Source of the DNA: Gammaproteobacteria bacterium
Lineage (GTDB): Bacteria > Pseudomonadota > Gammaproteobacteria > SZUA-152
Assembly (NCBI GenBank): GCA_011321815.1
Contig: DROS01000066.1
Coordinates: forward strand, 1 to 64,000
Direction of reading: 5' to 3'
DNA: 64,000 nucleotides
The notes under the pieces: model-generated
What the model saw: only the letters and a program-made list of their open reading frames with translations
Databases searched by the model: none
What the model was told of the DNA's origin: nothing
Translations under genes and position numbers: made by a program
Part shown: piece by piece, positions 57,477-64,000 of the stretch
Numbering within the stretch: the stretch's first letter is position 1
How the letters are laid out: each line of letters starts with the position of its first letter

Positions 57477-58131
57477 AGCCAGATTGCCATAATTTCATTC
57501 AGCGTTTATTCATTATCTATTCAGCCACCATTCAGTTTTTGTCCGCCTGTTTTTATATCCATATTTATTTTACTGCTTGTTGGTAGTGTTTTACGTATTA
57601 AAAGCTGTTGTTAACACTAACCTGCGTGTTTTTCTTAAACATAAATGTGGAGCATTAAATCACGAGAATTATAAAGTTAATTATAAATTAATATATTTAT
57701 AATGAAGGCGTAATTTTTATTATTTCAAGAAAAATAAATATTAAAATATTGAATTTAATTTTATAAGTTAAAAAATTACAGGTGTAATGTTTTGATAAAT
57801 AAGAATGTTGTATTTATGAGTAATGGTTTTACGCAGGGTCGGTGGGATTTTTGCGGATATAAAAACTTTTGTTCTTGATGCTAAGGTTTAATCTCGGTTG
57901 GTGGAGATCTGTATTTTTTAAATGAGTTTGTTGGTTTTTTAAAATTTAATTATTTGTCTTCAATAAAGAAACAACATTGATTGTTACAGATGGATCAGAA
58001 AATTGACTGATTATGAGTTTCATAAAGGCTTTTATTTTTTAGAGCGTAAGTTGGTATCAGTGAAATTTCAGTTATTCCACCGCCGTCGTAATATGAAATT
58101 GACTACTTAACTTCACAAGGACAATGATCCC
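57477..58131. other. AT-rich gene-free region upstream of the PKD protein gene
   Basis: About 650 bases of markedly AT-rich DNA (especially 57600-57790) with no credible open frame. It likely holds the regulatory region of the large secreted protein gene, which has AAGGA 10 bases before its ATG. I did not find a cyclic di-GMP riboswitch pattern. 56959-57000 and 57138-57352, beside the repeats, are also gene-free. Confidence 0.45.
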
Positions 58132-61100
58132 ATGTTAAAGAAATCGAGCGCTATGGTTTTTTCGCGGCACAAGAAACTGTACGGCATTACATCGCTTGTC
58201 GTCTTGGGCTGCTTTACTCAAAATGCAATCGCTGAAACAGCGTTTGAGCCACAGGTTGAATACGCAATTTCCGGGACTGATCCAATCAAGATTGTTTTGG
58301 GCGACTTCAATAATGACGGTATTGATGATATTGCAACGAGCCTGGCCGATGGCGCCACTGGTGGTAGCGTATCAATATTGTTTGGTACGAATGGCGGCGA
58401 ATTTGCCAATCATCTTCAAGTGCCAATAACTAACGGAAGTGGAGAGAGTTATGTTCCCGCCGGTTTAGTTGGCGGGGATTTTAATGGTGATGGGCGTCTG
58501 GATCTGGCCGTGACTGCGGGTGGCTCCAATCTTGCTGATGTACATGTGTACCTTAATACCGCTGCTGGTGATGTGAGCTTTTCATACTCGACAACACTCG
58601 TAAGTGGAGGGGTTCCCGCCGTAGCGGTGGTGGCTTCTGACCTTGATAATGACGGCAACGTGGATCTTGCTGTGGCCAATAACGTTGCTGCTACGGGTGT
58701 TGGTGTATCGATGTTTATGGGTAATGGTGACGGTACGTTTTCGGTTGCCCAGAACCTTGGGGCGACAGAGGGAGTGGAAGCGACCGGTATTCTCGCCATT
58801 GATGTCGATAGGGACAATGATATTGATCTGGTGACGCCAAGACTGGTTTTGCATAATGATGGAAATGCTGGCTTCGATGTCAGTAATCAGCTGGAGCGGC
58901 AAGGTACACCGTTGCATATCGTATCTGTTGACTTTAATCAGGATACCTGGCCAGACGTTGTCCTGAGTGGAGAGGGTGGGCTGGGTACTTATGAAAACCA
59001 GTCCGGGATTTTCAGTGCCGTGGACCGGGGTCTGGAAGACGGTATTTTGCGTGGGCACACTGCGGGTGATTTTAATCTTGATGGCAATGCTGATGTCGCT
59101 TTTGTCAGAGAAGATACAGATGAGTTGCGGATTTTCCTCGGTGATGGCACGGGTGTGCTGGCGCGGGACACACCGCTCATTTTTTCCGTGGGTAATGAAC
59201 CGCAAAATATAGTCAGTGGTGATTTTAATAACGATGGCATGCTGGATATCGCGGTGCCGAATCGCAATGCCGGGTCACCTACGGTTTCCGTGTTATTACA
59301 ACATGACCCGAATGCTCCGCCAAATGAATTACCTGTTGCAGACATCGGTGGCCCATATGACGGTACGGTTGATGTTGCCGTGCAGTTTGATGGCTCTGCC
59401 TCATCCGATCCCGACGGTACAATTGTATCTTATAATTGGGACTTCGGTGATGGCACAACTGGCACAGGCCCAACGCCGACAAATACCTATACCGAGGCTG
59501 GTACGTTTGATGTGACTCTGACGGTCACGGATGATGCCGGTGAAACAGACTCAGTCAGCACAACCGTGACGATTGTTGCCGCAGCCAACCAGCCGCCGGT
59601 TGCCGATCCGGGCGGTCCCTATAATGGTACGGTCGATGTTGCTGTGCAGTTTGACGGTTCCGCTTCATCCGATCCCGATGGCGCCATTGCTTCCTATAGC
59701 TGGGATTTCGGTGATGGTACGACTGGCACGGGCGCAACGCCGACCAAGGCCTACGCTGAAGCGGGCACATTTGATGTGACCCTGACAGTCACCGATGACG
59801 CCGGGGAAACAAATTCGGTCAGTACGACGGTGGAAATTATTGCCGCAGCCAACCAGCCGCCGGTTGCCGATCCGGGTGGTCCCTATAATGGTACGGTCGA
59901 TGTTGCTGTGCAGTTTGACGGTTCCGCTTCATCCGATCCCGATGGCGCCATTGCCGCCTATAGTTGGGATTTCGGTAATGGTACAACCGGCACAGGTCCA
60001 ACGCCGGCCACTACTTATACTGAGGCTGGCACATTTAATGTGACCCTGACGGTAACGGATGACGACGGCGAAACAAACTCGGTGAGCACAACCGTAACGA
60101 TTAGCGCCGCAGCCAACCAGCCGCCGGTTGCAAACCCCGGTGGTCCCTATAATGGTACTGTTGGCAGCGCCGTACAGTTTAATGGGACAGCTTCATCTGA
60201 CCCCGATGGCGCCATTGCCGCCTATAGTTGGGATTTCGGTAATGGTACAACCGGTACAGGTCCAACACCGGCCACTACTTATACTGAGGCTGGCACATTT
60301 AATGTGACCCTGACAGTAACGGATGACGACGGCGCGACAAACTCGGTGAGCACAACCGTAACGATTAGCGCCGCAGCCAACCAGCCGCCGGTTGCAAACC
60401 CCGGTGGTCCCTATAATGGTACTGTTGGCATCGCCGTACAGTTTAACGGGGCAGCTTCATCTGACCCCGATGGCACCATTGCCGCCTATAGCTGGGATTT
60501 CGGTAATGGTACAACCGGCACAGGTCCAACGCCGGCCACTACTTATACTGAGGCTGGCACATTTAATGTAACCCTGACGGTAACGGATGACGACGGTGCG
60601 ACAAACTCGGTGAGCACAACTGCGGTGATCGGTACTGTTGCCAATCAGCCGCCGGTTGCAAACCCGGGTGGCCCCTATAATGGTACTGTTGGCACTGCGG
60701 TACAGTTCGATGGTTCGGCCTCTTCCGATGTTGATGGCAGCATTGTTTCCTATAGCTGGGACTTTGGTAATGGCCTGATTGGTACGGGGGAAACACCGAC
60801 GGCAACCTATGCAGAGGCCGGCACATTTAATGTGACCCTGACGGTTATGGATAATCTCGGTGCAACAAATTCGGTGAGTACAACCGTGGAAATTGTTGCT
60901 GCGGATAACCAGTTGCCTGTTGCAAATCCGGGCGGTCCATACAAAGGTTTTGTTGACATTATTGTATTGTTCAACGGCTTTTTCTCATCGGACCCTGACG
61001 GGAAAATTGTTTCCTATAGCTGGGACTTTGGTGATGGTGGTGTAGGCGAAGGTGCAAGCCCGATTCATACCTACACTGAAGAAGGAACCTACGATGTTAC

Positions 61101-61278
61101 GTTGACAGTAACGGATGATGATGGTGGCACCAATACGGCCAGCACCACCATCAAGGTTGTCAATGGTGGCGGTGGTGCTTTTTCCTTTGGCTCCCTGGCT
61201 GGGTTTTCATTGCTGATGATGAAGCTTCTGACTCGTAAAAACAGTAACGAAGATTCTGATAGCGATGTCGATCATTAG
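58132..61278 (+). CDS. Large secreted FG-GAP/PKD-repeat protein with GlyGly-CTERM-like tail
   Basis: A 1048-residue exported protein. A signal peptide ends near NAIAE (residue 36). Residues about 45-390 hold seven FG-GAP/VCBS-type repeats, each with a calcium loop (GDFNNDGIDD, GDFNGDGRLD, SDLDNDGNVD, IDVDRDNDID, VDFNQDTWPD, GDFNLDGNAD, GDFNNDGMLD). Residues about 398-1010 are seven PKD domains (WDFGDG/WDFGNG and TFNVTLTVTDD). The end has NGGGGAFSF, a hydrophobic segment and a basic KLLTRK, like a GlyGly-CTERM sorting signal, then a 15-residue acidic tail. Probably adhesive or surface-associated; function unknown. Confidence 0.9.
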   Translation: MLKKSSAMVFSRHKKLYGITSLVVLGCFTQNAIAETAFEPQVEYAISGTDPIKIVLGDFNNDGIDDIATSLADGATGGSVSILFGTNGGEFANHLQVPITNGSGESYVPAGLVGGDFNGDGRLDLAVTAGGSNLADVHVYLNTAAGDVSFSYSTTLVSGGVPAVAVVASDLDNDGNVDLAVANNVAATGVGVSMFMGNGDGTFSVAQNLGATEGVEATGILAIDVDRDNDIDLVTPRLVLHNDGNAGFDVSNQLERQGTPLHIVSVDFNQDTWPDVVLSGEGGLGTYENQSGIFSAVDRGLEDGILRGHTAGDFNLDGNADVAFVREDTDELRIFLGDGTGVLARDTPLIFSVGNEPQNIVSGDFNNDGMLDIAVPNRNAGSPTVSVLLQHDPNAPPNELPVADIGGPYDGTVDVAVQFDGSASSDPDGTIVSYNWDFGDGTTGTGPTPTNTYTEAGTFDVTLTVTDDAGETDSVSTTVTIVAAANQPPVADPGGPYNGTVDVAVQFDGSASSDPDGAIASYSWDFGDGTTGTGATPTKAYAEAGTFDVTLTVTDDAGETNSVSTTVEIIAAANQPPVADPGGPYNGTVDVAVQFDGSASSDPDGAIAAYSWDFGNGTTGTGPTPATTYTEAGTFNVTLTVTDDDGETNSVSTTVTISAAANQPPVANPGGPYNGTVGSAVQFNGTASSDPDGAIAAYSWDFGNGTTGTGPTPATTYTEAGTFNVTLTVTDDDGATNSVSTTVTISAAANQPPVANPGGPYNGTVGIAVQFNGAASSDPDGTIAAYSWDFGNGTTGTGPTPATTYTEAGTFNVTLTVTDDDGATNSVSTTAVIGTVANQPPVANPGGPYNGTVGTAVQFDGSASSDVDGSIVSYSWDFGNGLIGTGETPTATYAEAGTFNVTLTVMDNLGATNSVSTTVEIVAADNQLPVANPGGPYKGFVDIIVLFNGFFSSDPDGKIVSYSWDFGDGGVGEGASPIHTYTEEGTYDVTLTVTDDDGGTNTASTTIKVVNGGGGAFSFGSLAGFSLLMMKLLTRKNSNEDSDSDVDH
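59323..61166 (+). repeat. Seven in-frame 264-bp tandem repeats (PKD domains)
   Basis: The repeat starts at 59323, 59587, 59851, 60115, 60379, 60643 and 60907, exactly 264 bases (88 codons) apart, with each unit starting at the AATGAA/AACCAG codons before PPVA. Units 3 to 5 are nearly identical in DNA, while the first and last are more diverged, a sign of recent amplification or gene conversion in the middle. The number of units may vary between strains. Confidence 0.9.
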
Positions 61279-61305
61279 TTAACAGTTATTCATGTTTCAA
61301 CCGTG

Positions 61306-61336
61306 GAAATGGTGCAGGTTTAACCTGCACCATTTC
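61306..61336 (+). terminator. Perfect 15-bp hairpin after the PKD protein gene
   Basis: GAAATGGTGCAGGTT at 61306-61320 and its exact inverted complement at 61322-61336 form a palindrome centred on one T. The stem ends in ATTTC with only three T, so it is a likely but atypical intrinsic terminator for the gene ending at 61278, 28 bases upstream. Confidence 0.7.
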
Positions 61337-61652
61337 TGGATTGAAGCGTGACCATCACTCAAAGCGCTGTTGTTTTTTTGTGACAGTGTTGATGTTTTCT
61401 ACAGTAAATACAGTTACGTATTGCCTGTGCCAGAGCGAAGATTCAGGCAATTAAGCAGTCGTACACAAACAAGAGGTTCTATAATATGAAAAATCCTGTT
61501 AAGTAAACTGATTTTGCGAAAATTATTTAGGGGAAAACCAGGCGCAAATTATTAGGTTTAAGCAAAGGAGCGTATCGTACATTTACAATCATTGAAAAAT
61601 GTAAACTAAAAAAATCCTCTTCATAAAAATGGTATTTGTAAAGGACATTGAT
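61337..61652. other. Intergenic region upstream of the tsdB-like gene
   Basis: No gene is evident. TATAAT at 61480-61485 could be a -10 box, but no good -35 lies 17 bases upstream. A tiny frame, ATG at 61486 with six codons (MKNPVK), follows AAGAGG and overlaps this box. The promoter of the tsdBA-SulP group should lie here. Confidence 0.35.
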
Positions 61653-62477
61653 ATGGAACCCGGTAGTAATATTAAACGTTCTTTAGTGACAGATTTAAGC
61701 AATATATCAGGATGGGTTATTGTCTCGGCCGTATTAATTGCTCTTTTTTTTATTGTCTTTCAGTTGGTATCCCCTTTTTCTTCCGTTGCTTCTCTGGAAG
61801 TACATCGCTTGGCTGGAAAACAACTGGCCTTGGGTGGTCGTGCCGATATTCCGGCTTGTGCTTCCTGTCATGGTCTTCAAGGTCAAGGGAATGAAAAAAC
61901 AGCAATTCCCAGACTGGCTGGATTGCATCCTGATTACATTAAAAAGCAATTGGAAGATTATGCGCGGAGCCCTTTGAAAACACGGGCCGCTGTTGAGCCC
62001 ATTGCGCGTGATTATATTAAAACGCCTCGAACTTATGGTGACTTGACCGTATTCACACCGGGTATCCGCCAACATTCCAGCATGAATAAACTGGCCAGAA
62101 TGCTAAGCGCTGAAGACCGGCATAATCTGGCGGTCTATTATAGCGAATTGACTTTTGTCGCCGCTCCGAAGGCATATGATTTTGAAACTCTTGAACGGGG
62201 TGAGGATCTGGCATTACGTGGAAAACCGGAATACGGGTTGCCTGCTTGTGATTCCTGTCACGGACCCCGAGGGCAAGGCTTTGGGGCAATTTTCCCACCT
62301 TTGGTGGGGCAGCCTGTTGCCTACATTATTGCCCAAATCAACCATTGGCAAACCGGAAAACGGGACAATGACCATTTGGCGCTAATGAGAAATGTCGCTG
62401 ATCAACTTACCGATGGCGATAAAGTTAATGTGGCTGCGTACTATGACAATTTGTCATATTCCGTTAATCGTGAGTAA
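61653..62477 (+). CDS. Diheme cytochrome c4-like protein (TsdB-like)
   Basis: A 274-residue protein with an N-terminal membrane helix (about 19-40) and two cytochrome c domains. Heme motifs are CASCH at 69-73 and CDSCH at 199-203. The distal methionines fit HSSMNKLARMLSAED and LALMRNVADQL, as in cytochrome c4. ATG 61653 has AAAGGAC upstream; ATG 61629 is in frame. Directly upstream of and overlapping (by one base) a TsdA-like gene, it is likely the electron acceptor TsdB. The membrane anchor is longer than the usual cleaved signal. Confidence 0.75.
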   Translation: MEPGSNIKRSLVTDLSNISGWVIVSAVLIALFFIVFQLVSPFSSVASLEVHRLAGKQLALGGRADIPACASCHGLQGQGNEKTAIPRLAGLHPDYIKKQLEDYARSPLKTRAAVEPIARDYIKTPRTYGDLTVFTPGIRQHSSMNKLARMLSAEDRHNLAVYYSELTFVAAPKAYDFETLERGEDLALRGKPEYGLPACDSCHGPRGQGFGAIFPPLVGQPVAYIIAQINHWQTGKRDNDHLALMRNVADQLTDGDKVNVAAYYDNLSYSVNRE

Positions 62478-63400
62478 TGCAAATGAAGTGGTTTTTTTTG
62501 CAATGGTTTTTGGTTTTCAGTTTTTATAGTGTGGGTATATTGCCTGCTGTAGCACAAGAGATTGGACAAAGCCTGGATAGTCTTGAGGTCAGGCCCAGTC
62601 TGGTGAATCCGCGACTCAGTTTACCTACCCAGTTAACCCAGGTGCATGTGATCAGTCCCGGCGAATATTTTGCACCACCGCTGGTGGCGGATATTCCTGA
62701 TGACAGGTTCGGCGATATGGTAAGAATGGGGCGTAATATTTTTGTCAATACAGGTGTCTATGCTGAACGTTATGCAGGTAACGGGTTAAATTGTTCCAGC
62801 TGTCATTTGCAGGAGGGCCGCAAACCTCACGGTATTCCTTTATGGGCCGCCTATGGAAGATACCCAATGTATCGCCACAAAACCCGCACAGTGGTCACGC
62901 TTGAAGAACGTATTCAGGATTGTTTTATATACAGCATGGATGGTATTGCACCGACGCTGGATGCGCCGGAGATGAAAGCATTGGTCACTTATACAAAATG
63001 GCTGTCAAAAGGTGCACCTGTGGGGGTGGATCTTCCGGGGCGTGGCCTCCCCAATGTAAGTCGTACACAGGACCTGGACCCTAAGCGCGGTAAAATTGTC
63101 TATGAAACCCACTGTGAACTTTGCCATGGGAAAGATGGTAAAGGGAAAAAACATATAAATGGTGAAGGTTACATGTTCCCGCCATTATGGGGGAGGGATT
63201 CTTATAATAAAGGTTCCGGGCTACAGCGTGTCAGAACACTGGCAAAATTCATCAAGGGTAATATGCCCTTGGGGGCCAGCTTCAGTCTGAGCAATCAGGA
63301 ATCACTGGATGTGGCAATTTACATTTGGCTGCAAGAGCGTCCCAGAAACCCAAAAATGAGCTGGGCGATGGATTTCTTTTTTCCAAACATAGTGCGTTAA
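62477..63400 (+). CDS. tsdA: Diheme cytochrome, thiosulfate dehydrogenase TsdA-like
   Basis: Periplasmic diheme enzyme of 307 residues with a signal peptide (cleavage after AVA, residue 26). Heme 1 is CSSCH at 106-110 in NGLNCSSCHLQEGR, and heme 2 is CELCH at 213-217 with the distal methionine in GNMPLG. The block LEERIQDCF...SMDG carries cysteine 149, 39 residues after the heme 1 histidine, where TsdA has its unusual axial cysteine ligand. It would join two thiosulfates to tetrathionate or the reverse. The ATG overlaps the TsdB-like stop (TAATG). Confidence 0.78.
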   Translation: MQMKWFFLQWFLVFSFYSVGILPAVAQEIGQSLDSLEVRPSLVNPRLSLPTQLTQVHVISPGEYFAPPLVADIPDDRFGDMVRMGRNIFVNTGVYAERYAGNGLNCSSCHLQEGRKPHGIPLWAAYGRYPMYRHKTRTVVTLEERIQDCFIYSMDGIAPTLDAPEMKALVTYTKWLSKGAPVGVDLPGRGLPNVSRTQDLDPKRGKIVYETHCELCHGKDGKGKKHINGEGYMFPPLWGRDSYNKGSGLQRVRTLAKFIKGNMPLGASFSLSNQESLDVAIYIWLQERPRNPKMSWAMDFFFPNIVR

Positions 63401-64000
63401 ATGATGATGGCTGCCAAATCAAAATGGATTTATGGATTGTTTCCTTTCTTGCGCTGGATGTTGATGCTCAACCGGGAAACGGTGAAGGCGGATATTATTG
63501 CAGGCATGACCGCCGGGGTGTTGATTTTGCCGCAAGCCATTGCGCTTGCAACATTAGCGGGTCTGCCACCTGAGTATGGGCTGTATACCTCGATATTTCC
63601 TGTTATGTTTGCTGCTTTGTTTGGTTCATCCTGGCATGCCATGTCTGGCCCCAACACGGCACTAAGCATACTTATCGCTTTCACAATTGCCCCATATGCC
63701 AGCATTGCCTCACCGGAGTGGATTCAGTATGCCATTACGCTGGCATTCATGGCGGGTGTTATCCAGGTTTCATTAGGTTTGTTACGCCTTGGCATTATAT
63801 TCAATTATTTTTCCCAAACCGTTACGGTCGCGCTGATCACCGGCGTTGGGGTCATTATTATTGTTTCCCAATTAGGCAACTTTATGGGGGTCTTGATGAA
63901 TATCGCTGAACCGATAGAAGATGCCATTCCCCAGGTTGTTTATGGTATGTCAAGGGCTAATGGGTTTGCTGTGTCTGTGGGTATTGTTACTGTAATTTCG
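63401..64000 (+). CDS. SulP family anion transporter (partial)
   Basis: First 200 codons of an integral membrane transporter, cut by the window end. The sequence FPFLRWML...VKADIIAGMTAGVLILPQAIA and LAGLPPEYGLYTSIFP, then FGSSWHAMSGPNTALSILI, is the SulP/SLC26 N-terminal pattern, with several helices. The ATG at 63401 follows the TsdA-like stop directly, so it is likely co-transcribed. The substrate could be sulfate or another anion; the neighbours suggest sulfur compounds. Confidence 0.9.
   Translation, partial: MMMAAKSKWIYGLFPFLRWMLMLNRETVKADIIAGMTAGVLILPQAIALATLAGLPPEYGLYTSIFPVMFAALFGSSWHAMSGPNTALSILIAFTIAPYASIASPEWIQYAITLAFMAGVIQVSLGLLRLGIIFNYFSQTVTVALITGVGVIIIVSQLGNFMGVLMNIAEPIEDAIPQVVYGMSRANGFAVSVGIVTVIS

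Noticed and set aside
57781-58131. Possible cyclic di-GMP riboswitch before the PKD gene
   Set aside because: ACGCAGGGTCGG near 57835 recalled the GEMM core, but the GGCAAACC block and the paired helices are not present.
58132-61278. Regularly spaced repeats considered as a CRISPR-like array
   Set aside because: The 264-base units are in frame, encode PKD domains and have no short spacers, so they are protein repeats.
61486-61506. Six-codon frame (MKNPVK) with an AAGAGG upstream
   Set aside because: Too short to support and its TATAAT-like box overlaps the ribosome binding region; no regulatory peptide pattern such as a repeated codon.

Overview
The window reads as chromosomal DNA of a gammaproteobacterium. 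The evidence is gene content and order: ileS-lspA-fkpB-ispH followed by type IV minor pilins, an rsxABCDGE (Rnf) operon, and gyrA-serC-...-pheA-hisC-tyrA-aroA are all familiar gammaproteobacterial arrangements. A tsdBA-like cytochrome pair next to a SulP transporter hints at thiosulfate or tetrathionate metabolism, so a sulfur-oxidising lineage is plausible. I cannot name the genus.

Layout. 0.25-5.1 kb (+): ileS, lspA, fkpB, ispH. 5.4-26.3 kb (-): a 21-kb block of type IV pilus minor-pilin genes holding three diverged copies of a fimT/pilV/pilW/pilX/pilY1(/pilE) set in tandem, plus a decayed fourth fimT. In transcription order (right to left) it is pilV-pilW-pilX-pilY1-fimT-pilE (set C), a fimT remnant, fimT-pilV-pilW-pilX-pilY1-pilE (set B), then fimT-pilV-pilW-pilX-pilY1 (set A). 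26.6-31.9 kb (-): complete rsxABCDGE. 32.2-36.3 kb: metG (-) divergent from mrp/apbC (+), then dcd. 36.3-40.6 kb: a three-gene minus-strand operon (flippase-like membrane protein, DUF3108 protein, small tetraheme cytochrome), a family-39-type glycosyltransferase (+) and a cupin protein (-). 41.2-44.1 kb: a large GAF-GGDEF-EAL protein. 44.4-54.7 kb (+): gyrA, an Hcp-like protein, serC, serA, pheA, hisC, tyrA, aroA, i.e. serine and aromatic amino acid synthesis. 54.8-57.0 kb (-): a DsbA-like/DsbB-like pair and prmA. 57.0-58.1 kb: an AT-rich gene-free stretch with two palindrome-ended repeats. 58.1-61.3 kb (+): a very large secreted FG-GAP/PKD protein with a C-terminal sorting-like tail. 61.7-64.0 kb (+): tsdB-like and tsdA-like cytochromes and the start of a SulP transporter cut by the window end.

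How the genes work together. The minor pilins and PilY1 proteins should form the priming and tip complex of type IV pili. Three sets suggest alternative tips, since the PilY1 proteins differ strongly at the N-terminus and one has lost its metal-binding VWA motif. The GGDEF-EAL protein could affect pilus use through cyclic di-GMP, but this is inference only. The TsdB/TsdA pair would oxidise thiosulfate to tetrathionate (or the reverse) and pass electrons through c-type hemes.

Most interesting points: the triplicated minor-pilin/PilY1 block with a repeat element exactly at the B/C junction beside a truncated fimT; an Hcp-like gene between gyrA and serC; the seven-FG-GAP plus seven-PKD protein with a GlyGly-CTERM-like tail; and the tsdBA-SulP group. 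I saw no tRNA, rRNA, CRISPR array or transposase gene.
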